The position numbers were made by a program, and so were the translations under genes. From NCBI GenBank assembly GCA_010672185.1, contig JAAHHL010000584.1, forward strand, positions 1 through 5,243: a stretch of 5,243 nucleotides of DNA, written 5' to 3'. This document shows, piece after piece, positions 1 through 4,869 of the stretch. This DNA comes from Caldora sp. SIO3E6 (lineage in GTDB: Bacteria > Cyanobacteriota > Cyanobacteriia > Cyanobacteriales > Coleofasciculaceae). The notes beneath the pieces are model-generated. The model did not search any database and had not been told where the DNA came from. It was given only the letters and a program-made list of their open reading frames with translations. How positions within the stretch are numbered: the first letter of the stretch is position 1; every line of letters starts with the position of its first letter.

Positions 1-10
1 TGGAAGACTG

Positions 11-87
11 AAGGCAGGAGGCAGGAGGCAGGAGGCAGGAGGCAGGAGGCAGGAGGCAGGAGGCAGGAGGCAGGAGGCAGGAGGTGG
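11..87. repeat. Heptanucleotide tandem array (GAGGCAG)n
   Basis: Ten consecutive 7-bp units run from 11 to 80. The first reads AAGGCAG and the next nine are perfect GAGGCAG; a degenerate GAGGTGG unit follows at 81-87. This is the short tandemly repeated repetitive (STRR) class known from filamentous cyanobacteria. The near-perfect copies suggest recent expansion by slippage. A related but distinct array (AAGGCAG) occurs at 1134-1168 on the other side of the neighbouring gene. Confidence 0.95.
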
Positions 88-188
88 AAGATTTTCATAA
101 GAAGGCAACAAGTAAGAAGACAACAGTACTGATAGAAGATGTGTTTATAGCTTTTCCTATTTTTATTAGTCACTTTTAAACTTCAAAG

Positions 189-221
189 TCCCCCTTTCCA
201 AGAGGGGGATTTAGGGGGGGT
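189..221. repeat. Palindromic C5/G5 hairpin repeat with TTTAGGGGG tail
   Basis: TCCCCCT (189-195) pairs perfectly with AGGGGGA (203-209) around a 7-base loop, followed by TTTAGGGGGGG. This resembles a dispersed cyanobacterial repeat of the form CCCCCTTTnnAAGGGGGATTTAGGGGG. It lies downstream of the minus-strand gene ending at 341 and could form a hairpin in its transcript. There is no adjacent U-run, so a terminator role is only a possibility. Confidence 0.65.
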
Positions 222-280
222 GAACGAAATTTTGGGTGGGATTTCTTGAGCGTTGTATCCAAAAATTATCAGCTCCCCAA

Positions 281-312
281 CTCCTCTGCTCCTCTGCTCC
301 TCCGCTCCTCCG
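281..312. repeat. Octanucleotide tandem array (CTCCTCYG)4
   Basis: Four 8-bp units are visible: two CTCCTCTG followed by two CTCCTCCG, with a partial CTCCCC after them and a related AGCTCCCC just before. The period is 8, unlike the 7-bp period of the other short-unit arrays here. The array begins 29 bases beyond the stop codon of the minus-strand gene, in its 3' flank. Confidence 0.9.
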
Positions 313-340
313 CTCCCCACCCTTTTTTTCGCTAACCCAT

Positions 341-1087
341 TTAGGGGGATAGAAAAGGACCTGTCATCAAAGTAGACTGAATCAATTTTCCTAAAGATTC
401 TGCTAAAGGTTGATATTCTTCAATGTTACCTAAAGGTTTAATGGGGATCTGAAGGCAAACCGCAACCCAAGGGACTCTTTTGCGGTGCAACTGAGCACGT
501 TGATCACTCCAAAACCATTGACTGGGAGAGGAATAGCCTCCCTTTGGTGAAGCATACCATTGCATCATGGCAAAAGTCTGCTGCCCATTCCAGGCACGAA
601 ATAAACGTGCTTTTACTAGAGCTACTGAAGTTGTTGTTGCTGAAGTGTCGGCAGTAAACAGGAGTTTGGTGTAGGAATCTGTCTGCCATTTCCCATTGGC
701 TTGTGTTTTGGCATAGGTTTGAAAAAATCCGTTGATATCTGCCCATTCAACTTGGGGTTGTGACTTAGGGCCATTTTGGGGAAGTAGCAGTAGGAAGATT
801 GGTTTTTGGTTGTCTTGCTGGATTCTCTGAAAAGACCATTTATTGCCACCAATACCCACAGTTGCTTGCTCTAGGGTTTGCCAACCAGGAATTTCTAGTC
901 CTTGGCTACGGATAGCTTTGATTTGCTTGAGGTTCGTGACTGGTGGTAGTTTAGCCCAAGGCCAATTTCCTGTCCAGTAACCAGGTACTGCCCCAAGTGC
1001 CACTAGGGCTAACAAAAAACCTACTACGGCAATTCTGGAAAGAATGCGCCATTTGGTCATTGACTGGAGCAGACTAGATGATTTCAT
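341..1087 (-). CDS. Cyanoexosortase B system-associated protein (EpsI-like), membrane-anchored
   Basis: The 248-residue protein has a short basic N-terminus, one hydrophobic segment at about residues 17-36, and then a soluble, Trp-rich domain that should face the periplasm. Recognisable stretches are GAVPGYWTGNWPW (32-44), LPGW-like EIPGWQTLEQ (65-74), LLLLPQNGPKSQPQVEWADING (99-120, key residues P103, W115, D117), the WY/WFW region (177-193), and VPWVAVCLQIPI (205-216). I recognise this pattern from memory as the partner protein of cyanoexosortase B, related to EpsI. Such proteins accompany the membrane protease/transpeptidase that processes PEP-CTERM-type exported proteins. The exosortase gene itself is not beside it: upstream lies a divergent ABC gene and downstream only repeats. 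The start at 1087 lacks a clear Shine-Dalgarno. Met10 (codon 1060-1058) sits nearer the hydrophobic segment and is an equally plausible start. The stop codon lies in a TTTAGGGGGAT repeat-like motif. Confidence 0.68.
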   Translation of the reverse strand: MKSSSLLQSMTKWRILSRIAVVGFLLALVALGAVPGYWTGNWPWAKLPPVTNLKQIKAIRSQGLEIPGWQTLEQATVGIGGNKWSFQRIQQDNQKPIFLLLLPQNGPKSQPQVEWADINGFFQTYAKTQANGKWQTDSYTKLLFTADTSATTTSVALVKARLFRAWNGQQTFAMMQWYASPKGGYSSPSQWFWSDQRAQLHRKRVPWVAVCLQIPIKPLGNIEEYQPLAESLGKLIQSTLMTGPFLSP

Positions 1088-1133
1088 TGATTATTTACCA
1101 GAATCAAACAATTTGGCACAGAATATATAGTAA

Positions 1134-1168
1134 AAGGCAGAGGGCAGAAGGCAGAAGGCAGAAGGCAA
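1134..1168. repeat. Heptanucleotide tandem array (AAGGCAG)5
   Basis: Five 7-bp units are present: AAGGCAG, AGGGCAG, AAGGCAG, AAGGCAG and AAGGCAA. The array lies in the 175-bp divergent intergenic region between the exosortase-partner gene and the ABC ATPase gene. It shares the GGCAG core with the array at 11-87, so the two arrays bracket the 341-1087 gene. Confidence 0.9.
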
Positions 1169-1215
1169 AAGATTAACGGGTAAAAGTTTCAGCATTTAGC
1201 GTTGTCCTAATCGCC

Positions 1216-1244
1216 TTGGCAACTGCTATACAATTAAATATTAT
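1216..1244 (+). promoter_or_regulatory. Candidate sigma70-type promoter for the ABC ATPase gene
   Basis: TTGGCA at 1216-1221 matches the -35 consensus in five of six bases. TATTAT at 1239-1244 matches the -10 consensus in five of six. The spacer is exactly 17 bases. Transcription would start near 1250, only about a dozen bases before the ATG at 1263, giving a very short leader made of heptamer repeat and no Shine-Dalgarno. The assignment rests on motif match and position only. Confidence 0.45.
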
Positions 1245-1279
1245 GCTAACAACCAATAACTAATGACCAATGGCCAACT
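1245..1279. repeat. Degenerate heptamer array (ACCAATG-like) running into the ABC start codon
   Basis: Five degenerate 7-bp units can be laid out in phase: GCTAACA, ACCAATA, ACTAATG, ACCAATG, GCCAACT. They resemble the ACTAATG/ACCAATG STRR family of cyanobacteria. The third unit supplies the ATG at 1263-1265, and the last two units encode the first residues of the ABC protein (MTNGQ). Confidence 0.6.
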
Positions 1280-2021
1280 ACAGCTGAAGCAGGTAAGTCT
1301 TGTCACCTCCATCAAAGGTCAAGTTACAGGTGCGCCAATACTAACAGATATTTCCTTTGAGGTGTTCCCTGGCGATCGCATTTGCTTGATTGGTCCTTCC
1401 GGTGCTGGTAAATCTTCTCTATTGCGGCTGTTGAATCGTCTGAGGGAGCCAAACCAGGGAGAAATTTATCTGGAAAATCGGGATATCAGAAGAATTCCTA
1501 TCCTAGAATTACGGCGACAGGTGATGCTGGTGGCTCAAGAGCCCAAGTTATTGGGAATGACTGTGAAGGAAGCCCTAGCTTATCCCTTGTTGTTGCAGCA
1601 TTTACCCCAATCAACCATTAACGAGCGTATCGAAACCTATCGAGAGCAGCTGCTTATCCCAGCGGAGTGGTTAGAAAGAACTGAGTTGCAACTATCTTTA
1701 GGACAACGACAATTAGTAGCGATCGCACGAGCTTTAGTTGCCCAGCCTAAAATTTTACTACTAGATGAACCAACTTCTGCCCTGGATGCAGGTATTGCTT
1801 CCCGCTTACTTAGCAGTTTAACAGAGTTGGCTCTCCAGGATAAGATGACCATTGTGATGGTGAATCATCAGTTAGATATCGCTCAACTCTTCTGTACCAG
1901 AGTCTTGTATCTCCAAAATAGTCAGCTTCTCCAAGATACTCCAGCTAACCAAATTGATTGGCAACAGTTACGAGAGCAATTAGTGCAAGCCGAAGCTCAA
2001 GCAGCTCAAGAGTGGGTTTGA
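1263..2021 (+). CDS. ABC transporter ATP-binding protein, YbbL/FetA-like
   Basis: This 252-residue protein is a single nucleotide-binding domain. Visible motifs are Walker A GPSGAGKS (44-51), the Q-loop in AQEP (Q92), an ABC signature LSLGQRQ (144-150), Walker B ILLLDEP (164-170, D168 and E169), the D-loop SALD (172-175), and the H-loop histidine H202 (VNHQ). The signature is LSLGQ rather than LSGGQ. The overall length and the regions QVMLVAQEPKLLGMTVKEAL (86-105) and TIVMVNHQLD (196-205) resemble the YbbL/FetA family, whose E. coli member pairs with the YbbM/FetB permease and has been linked to metal (iron) export. No permease gene is in the window, so substrate and direction cannot be read here. 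The ATPase would act at the cytoplasmic face of the inner membrane. The C-terminus ends in a Gln/Ala-rich predicted helix (234-250). Two HIP1 octamers lie inside the gene (1372, 1719). Confidence 0.85.
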   Translation: MTNGQLQLKQVSLVTSIKGQVTGAPILTDISFEVFPGDRICLIGPSGAGKSSLLRLLNRLREPNQGEIYLENRDIRRIPILELRRQVMLVAQEPKLLGMTVKEALAYPLLLQHLPQSTINERIETYREQLLIPAEWLERTELQLSLGQRQLVAIARALVAQPKILLLDEPTSALDAGIASRLLSSLTELALQDKMTIVMVNHQLDIAQLFCTRVLYLQNSQLLQDTPANQIDWQQLREQLVQAEAQAAQEWV

Positions 2022-2027
2022 GTGGTT

Positions 2028-2062
2028 GTCATTTGTCATTTGTCATTTGTCATTTGTCCTTT
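2028..2062. repeat. Heptanucleotide tandem array (GTCATTT)5
   Basis: Four perfect GTCATTT units are followed by GTCCTTT. The array begins 7 bases after the ABC stop codon and fills much of the 100-bp gap before the deacetylase gene. It is of STRR type. No terminator hairpin is visible between the two same-strand genes, so read-through from the ABC gene is possible. Confidence 0.93.
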
Positions 2063-2121
2063 GCTAACTGTAGATGGTAAATTTGTGAATTGAGAAATTG
2101 TCGGAGTGCTTTGAGCTTGCC

Positions 2122-2982
2122 ATGACTATCCGCAGAAAACGTCTCACTAGCTTTTTGCTGGCCCTAATCTTGGGGTTAGTGCTAACTAGGGTTATGTTTG
2201 AGGTCATAACAGATGAAATTGCTATTTTTGGCTTCCACGATATTATTAACCTAGATAATCCCAATGACCTCCCTCCCAAGCGCCCTGCATCTGATGGAGA
2301 CTACACTAAGCAGGATTTGGAAAAGTTTATAGAGTCTCTAGTACTTGACAATTATTGGTTCCTTTCATCTCAAGAACTGTATGATTATTTTTTAAATGTT
2401 AACAAAAAGAAAATACCTAAGGAACATCAAGGTCAAAAAAAAGTTATGCTAACTGTTGATGATGGGTATCAATCAGCTCATAACAATTTAATTGCTTTAG
2501 CAGAAAGCATTGAAGCTAAGTATAAGCAAAAAATTAAATTTGTTTGGTTCCTCAATCCTCCCTTTTTTGGAGTCGCTGGTGTAGAACTAGACCACGCTAG
2601 TTGTGAAGATTTTCGAGAAGGCTTGTCAAAAGGGTTTTATGACCTGCAATCCCACGGAGCTCTCCACAAAGACTTGACTACTCTTCAGGTTAAAGATTTA
2701 CAGAAAGAATTGTTAAGCTCTCAGGAAATCCTCAGAGAATGTACCCAAGATTTAGACCAGAATCAAACCGTAGCTTCTCATATAGCTTATCCCTTTGGAG
2801 AAACCAATGACCAAGTGAAAAAGTATGCATCTAAATACTACTTATCAGGATATCTGTATAATAATTCAACCCTCAAATTAGGTTGGTGGTCTAAAGATAA
2901 CTATCAAATACCTAGGGTAAGTATTCATAGTAGAATTACTGTGCAAAGACTACTTCGGCTCGCTGCAGGAGGTTGGTTATAA
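2122..2982 (+). CDS. Membrane-anchored polysaccharide deacetylase (NodB homology, CE4 family)
   Basis: The predicted product is 286 residues from the ATG at 2122. An in-frame TTG at 2098 would add eight residues (MSECFELA). I prefer the ATG because it starts directly on a classical signal/anchor: basic RRKR and then about 20 hydrophobic residues. Neither start has a strong ribosome site. Numbered from the ATG, the CE4 motifs are TVDDGY (motif 1, D113 and D114), SHGALH (motif 2, metal-binding H178 and H182), and AYPFG (motif 3, about 222-226), plus IPRVSIH (R265) near the end. An N-terminal FGFHD (about 37-41) recalls the YHD block of PgaB/IcaB-type deacetylases. The family removes N- or O-acetyl groups from extracytoplasmic glycans using a divalent metal. 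The substrate here is unknown; an exopolysaccharide is plausible. No glycosyltransferase or export gene is adjacent. Confidence 0.85.
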   Translation: MTIRRKRLTSFLLALILGLVLTRVMFEVITDEIAIFGFHDIINLDNPNDLPPKRPASDGDYTKQDLEKFIESLVLDNYWFLSSQELYDYFLNVNKKKIPKEHQGQKKVMLTVDDGYQSAHNNLIALAESIEAKYKQKIKFVWFLNPPFFGVAGVELDHASCEDFREGLSKGFYDLQSHGALHKDLTTLQVKDLQKELLSSQEILRECTQDLDQNQTVASHIAYPFGETNDQVKKYASKYYLSGYLYNNSTLKLGWWSKDNYQIPRVSIHSRITVQRLLRLAAGGWL

Positions 2983-3008
2983 GCTTTGACTTGTAGGAAA
3001 CATGTGGA

Positions 3009-3025
3009 ACAGGCATCTTGCCTGT
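3009..3025. repeat. Palindrome ACAGGCA-TCT-TGCCTGT, copy 1
   Basis: This is a perfect 7-bp inverted repeat with a 3-base loop, preceded by TGTGGA. It lies in the short gap between the convergent deacetylase and small membrane-protein genes. The same core recurs at 4323-4339, 5099-5115 and (one change) 5162-5178. A transcript hairpin could form on either strand, but there is no U-run, so a terminator is not claimed. Confidence 0.88.
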
Positions 3026-3026
3026 G

Positions 3027-3075
3027 ATAATGGATAATTAATAATTAATAATTAATAATGGATAATTGATAATTG
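3027..3075. repeat. Heptanucleotide tandem array (ATAATTA/ATAATKG)7
   Basis: Seven 7-bp units lie in perfect phase: ATAATGG, three ATAATTA, ATAATGG, and two ATAATTG. The array occupies most of the gap between the convergent genes ending at 2982 and 3087. It abuts the palindrome at 3009-3025. Confidence 0.92.
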
Positions 3076-3086
3076 GTTAATTTTGT

Positions 3087-3413
3087 CTAAGACTTCTTCA
3101 TTTCTCGGTATTCTAGAAAATTAAACAATTCTAACAATCCAATCGTTCCTACAAAAAAAGTATAAGTGCCGTAGACTATGGGTATTTTGTGGTAAGCAGG
3201 TGCATAATACGCTGCGACAACTCCTTCAACTAAATGTGTACTAATGGCAAAACGCTCAATCCAAAAAATGAACTTGGCAATAGTTGGTATCTGGCTGTGG
3301 GTTAGTATGGCGTAAGTATTCCCTAACTCCAATCCAATACCGCTGGAAATGAGCAGGACAGAGATAACTTTGATCAGGAGCACCCCATATTTAGTCGAAA
3401 ACCCTAACTTCAT
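3087..3413 (-). CDS. Small integral membrane protein of unknown function
   Basis: The 108-residue protein is strongly hydrophobic, with likely membrane helices at about residues 11-34, 43-57 plus 60-70 (possibly one long or two short helices), and 77-100. The loops are short and the C-terminus is charged (EYREMKKS). The most distinctive stretch is STHLVEGVVAAYYA (58-71), followed by PIVYGTYTFFVGTIGLLELF (78-97). The H60-x-x-E63 pair next to a helix faintly recalls small TMEM254/DUF4499-type membrane proteins, but this is a weak impression. It reads convergently toward the deacetylase and is separated by repeats from the downstream-strand toxin-antitoxin operon, so it is probably transcribed alone. 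The ATG at 3413 is the only reasonable start; it has an AT-rich leader and no Shine-Dalgarno. I do not assign a function. Confidence 0.72.
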   Translation of the reverse strand: MKLGFSTKYGVLLIKVISVLLISSGIGLELGNTYAILTHSQIPTIAKFIFWIERFAISTHLVEGVVAAYYAPAYHKIPIVYGTYTFFVGTIGLLELFNFLEYREMKKS

Positions 3414-3460
3414 TTAATTAATTCCACAAACAATATCAAAATTTGCCTCGCTTTGCTGCT

Positions 3461-3500
3461 TCCCACGATGCTTTGCAAATGCTCACAATGCTACGCAAAT
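3461..3500. repeat. 20-bp imperfect tandem duplication
   Basis: Units 3461-3480 and 3481-3500 match at 15 of 20 positions and share the core ATGCTnnGCAAAT. They lie in the gap upstream of the membrane-protein gene and downstream of the toxin gene. Just beside them is a two-unit TTTTAAT heptamer (3523-3536). No function is evident. Confidence 0.6.
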
Positions 3501-3550
3501 AGAATTCAAAATTGCTCCAGTTTTTTAATTTTTAATTTCCCGCAGCGTTA

Positions 3551-3955
3551 CTAGCAACGGGTTGATAAGATTTTGATACTGGGCGTTCGGTAGATCGATC
3601 TACCTGCTTTTTCATGGGTGATAAACTCAGTTGCCCCAATTGATATAGCTGCGGCGACATGCAATGCATCCATTGCTCCCAATCCAAACTGGCAAGACTC
3701 TTGATAAGCACGTTCAATAATTTGTTCCACATCGGTAGCCCAAAAGCTAACACTATCAAAAAAGGCCTCATAAAAATTAACTTCTGGTAATTGTCGGTTA
3801 TAGATAGCCTTGGGCAATACTTCCATTTTAAGGAAAACACTTGAGGCAAACACACGATTTGGGTCATCTAAAATTGCAGCTGCCCTTTCAGCATGTTCAT
3901 CTCCCACACGAGCAGCAGTAATTAGCACTCCTGCATCAATAAAAGTCCGGATCAT
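3551..3955 (-). CDS. PIN-domain toxin, VapC type
   Basis: The 134-residue protein has the size and layout of a VapC ribonuclease toxin. The acidic PIN-domain residues are visible as D7 (TFIDAGVL), E45 (LKMEVLP), D96 (MDALHVAAA) and an acidic E115 in the segment ITHEK, where many family members have Asp. PIN toxins cleave RNA (often tRNA or rRNA) with bound Mg or Mn and are neutralised by the cognate antitoxin. The gene follows the antitoxin with only 3 intervening bases on the same strand, a standard two-gene operon. A GGAG motif 10 bases before the ATG supports this start. A shadow reading frame covers the same DNA in another frame and is not a gene. No truncation is visible, so the toxin is probably functional if E115 substitutes for Asp. 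Confidence 0.85.
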   Translation of the reverse strand: MIRTFIDAGVLITAARVGDEHAERAAAILDDPNRVFASSVFLKMEVLPKAIYNRQLPEVNFYEAFFDSVSFWATDVEQIIERAYQESCQFGLGAMDALHVAAAISIGATEFITHEKAGRSIYRTPSIKILSTRC

Positions 3956-3958
3956 GGA

Positions 3959-4219
3959 TTAATCACTCCGGTAACCACCTCGACGCTCTGCCACTTCTCG
4001 CTCGACATCCTCAATTGTTAACAAAGGCTCACCTGACGCAATAATCTGAGCTCGAATCTCTTGGAGTTTCTTGCCCAATGGTGTTGTAGCCGGATGAAAT
4101 GCTGGATCTGTTGCTCGAATGACATTAGTTTCTAGCAGTTCAATAAAACGAAAAACTGCCTGCTGCTGCTCTAGGGTTAGAGAGCTCCATTTTTCTAGTA
4201 ATTGTTCGACCGTTGCCAT
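3959..4219 (-). CDS. Antitoxin of the PIN-toxin operon
   Basis: The 86-residue protein precedes the PIN toxin by 3 bases on the same strand, which is the main reason to call it the antitoxin. It is highly charged and predicted to be helical. An N-terminal part (MATVEQLLEKWSSLTLEQQQAVFRFIELLE, about 1-30) looks like a helical dimerisation region. A linker rich in Pro and Thr (39-48) and a C-terminal acidic/basic helix (50-80) could wrap around the toxin. No ribbon-helix-helix or AbrB fold can be read with certainty, so DNA binding and autoregulation, usual in VapB families, are inference. The start at 4219 has an AT-rich leader containing two TCAAAAT heptamers (4229-4242) and no Shine-Dalgarno. 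Confidence 0.78.
   Translation of the reverse strand: MATVEQLLEKWSSLTLEQQQAVFRFIELLETNVIRATDPAFHPATTPLGKKLQEIRAQIIASGEPLLTIEDVEREVAERRGGYRSD
3966..3969 (-). promoter_or_regulatory. Ribosome binding site of the PIN toxin
   Basis: On the minus strand the sequence reads CGGAG followed by ten bases and then the ATG at 3955. The GGAG lies inside the last codons of the antitoxin gene, which fits translational coupling of antitoxin and toxin. Most other starts in this window have no such motif. Confidence 0.55.
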
Positions 4220-4250
4220 ATTCAGAAGTCAAAATTCAAAATTTGCCTAG

Positions 4251-4403
4251 TTTTGGGTTTTGTTTACATGATCTGCGATTGCCTGCGGCATCAGCGAAGC
4301 TATCACACCAGTATCCTGTGGAACAGGCATCTTGCCTGTCATAGCGATCGCATTTCCTCTCTGACTAGACCTTACAGGCGCACACCTATCCCATTATCTA
4401 AAA
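4251..4403. repeat. Compound dispersed repeat, copy 1
   Basis: This 153-bp segment aligns with 5051-5242. The left end (4251-4281, TGTTTACATG core) matches 5051-5081, and the right part (4286-4403) matches 5125-5242. The terminal 64 bases differ at six positions by my count. It includes CGGCATCAGCGAAGCTATC (4286-4304), CACCAGTATC, the ACAGGCA-TCT-TGCCTGT palindrome (4323-4339), a HIP1 site (4344-4351), and a conserved right end finishing in CATTATCTAAAA. No open frame with protein character is conserved between copies. Confidence 0.85.
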
Positions 4404-4527
4404 TAATATCACAAAACAGGTTGGCAAGGATGCGATCGCGCTCCTTACAACCTATAATTGAAAAGGAAAATTGTACCTATCGTAGGGTGTGTTAGCGCAG
4501 CGTAACGCACCACAAGGAAGCGATCGC
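4344..4527. other. Cluster of three HIP1 octamers
   Basis: GCGATCGC occurs at 4344-4351, 4432-4439 and 4520-4527, three copies in under 200 bases, spaced 88 bases apart start to start. Two more copies lie in the ABC gene (1372-1379, 1719-1726). HIP1 is over-represented in many cyanobacterial genomes, and its presence supports the taxonomic assignment. The copy at 5181-5188 in the second repeat has changed its first base (TCGATCGC). Confidence 0.9.
4486..4511. repeat. Palindromic repeat GGTGTGTTA...TAACGCACC
   Basis: GGTGTGTTA (4486-4494) is complementary to TAACGCACC (4503-4511) except for one G-T pair, with the 8-base centre GCGCAGCG. It matches a widely dispersed cyanobacterial intergenic repeat recalled as GTAGGGTGNGTTAGCGCAGCGTAACGCACC. 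It lies downstream of the truncated mazF fragment on the minus strand and could cap that transcript, but has no U-run. Confidence 0.75.
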
Positions 4528-4575
4528 GCTATAATGTCCATATTGAAAATTGAGATATGAATAGAAAATAGATCT

Positions 4576-4656
4576 TTAAGCGACGACCACCACAGGACGG
4601 GTTTTTGCTACTAATCCCAAATCAGCAAGCCAAACTTCACCAGGTTTCGGGTTCAT
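4576..4656 (-). pseudogene. Truncated MazF/PemK-family toxin (first 26 codons only)
   Basis: Reading the minus strand from ATG 4656-4654 gives a 26-residue peptide ending at TAA 4578-4576. It begins MNPKPGEVWLADLG and continues through KTRPVVVV, then Ala and stop. GEVWLADLG plus K-x-RP-VVV is the classic N-terminal block of MazF/PemK endoribonuclease toxins, including the conserved catalytic-region Arg (R20 here). Family members are usually about 105-120 residues, so the body of the fold and the later catalytic Thr/Ser are missing. I read the DNA beyond the stop to about 4500 and found no continuation. It overlaps the 3' end of the 4637-4822 gene by 20 bases in another frame, the usual antitoxin-toxin arrangement. 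I infer a broken mazF whose 3' part was deleted or replaced by repeat DNA. Confidence 0.75.
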
Positions 4657-4822
4657 CAAGTAAATCGAGTACTTCTTGCTCTACACGACGGGAACGAAGT
4701 ATATCAAGAATGCCTTGATCTGCAAGGCTAATGATCTCTGTGATTAACTGTCGTACTTCTTCAACAGTATCAGGTTGCCATTCCTGAAGCTTGGTATTTA
4801 GTTTTTCAGCTAGAATGTCCAT
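4637..4822 (-). CDS. Small antitoxin-like protein paired with the broken mazF
   Basis: The 61-residue protein is acidic and mostly helical: an N-terminal helix (MDILAEKLNTKLQEW), a TVEEVRQLITEIISLADQ segment (19-36), and a C-terminal acidic tail with RRVEQEVLDLLDEPETW (45-61). Similar short proteins ending in EVLDLLDEP are, from memory, found immediately upstream of MazF/PemK toxins in cyanobacteria. The overlap with a recognisable MazF N-terminus strongly supports an antitoxin role here. The gene is complete, but its toxin partner is not, so it may be an orphan antitoxin now, perhaps still able to neutralise related toxins elsewhere. The ATG at 4822 is preceded on the minus strand by GGCGGCGGAAA, a weak purine-rich site very close to the start. 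Confidence 0.68.
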   Translation of the reverse strand: MDILAEKLNTKLQEWQPDTVEEVRQLITEIISLADQGILDILRSRRVEQEVLDLLDEPETW

Positions 4823-4869
4823 TTTCCGCCGCCAAATTGACGCATATCTAATTATGGTAACATATCAGA

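Larger units (their letters stand above)
1..340. other. Non-coding, repeat-rich interval left of the exosortase-partner gene
   Basis: No supportable gene is present. From left to right it holds a GAGGCAG heptamer array, a unique AT-rich stretch of about 100 bases, a C-rich/G-rich hairpin, and an octamer array. Open frames through the arrays would only encode low-complexity Gly/Arg/Gln or Ser/Pro peptides, so none is called. The interval lies downstream of the minus-strand gene that ends at 341. Apart from the hairpin, no terminator with a U-run is visible for that gene. Confidence 0.7.
4220..4575. other. Non-coding repeat-rich interval between the two toxin-antitoxin loci
   Basis: This stretch holds two TCAAAAT heptamers, the first copy of a long compound repeat (4251-4403), three HIP1 octamers, and a GGTGTGTTA/TAACGCACC palindrome. 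A plus-strand open frame spans most of it. It consists of repeat-derived sequence, so I do not call a gene. TATAAT at 4530-4535 has no matching -35 element. Confidence 0.65.

Noticed and set aside
11..80. CRISPR array
   Set aside because: The units are 7 bp and contiguous, with no spacers of 30-40 bp and no cas genes in the window. It is an STRR array.
504..852. Two minus-strand open frames inside the exosortase-partner gene
   Set aside because: They are alternative-frame shadows without recognisable domains or their own start signals.
1637..1852. Minus-strand open frame antisense to the ABC ATPase
   Set aside because: It covers the signature and Walker B coding region on the opposite strand, and its sequence has no protein character.
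2064..2279. Minus-strand open frame antisense to the deacetylase start
   Set aside because: It is antisense to a well-supported gene and has no domain or ribosome site.
3009..3025. Rho-independent terminator for the deacetylase
   Set aside because: The hairpin is good, but there is no T-run on either side, and the same element occurs in places with no gene end nearby.
3532..3867. Minus-strand open frame of 111 codons overlapping the PIN toxin
   Set aside because: It is a shadow of the toxin gene in another frame. The 134-residue frame has the PIN acidic motifs and the operon spacing.
4202..4495. Plus-strand open frame of 97 codons
   Set aside because: It runs through the compound repeat, starts antisense to the antitoxin start, and has no protein-like composition or family resemblance. 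The other copy of the repeat encodes a different frame.
4530..4535. Promoter -10 element TATAAT
   Set aside because: There is no -35-like hexamer at 16-18 bases upstream and no plus-strand gene downstream.
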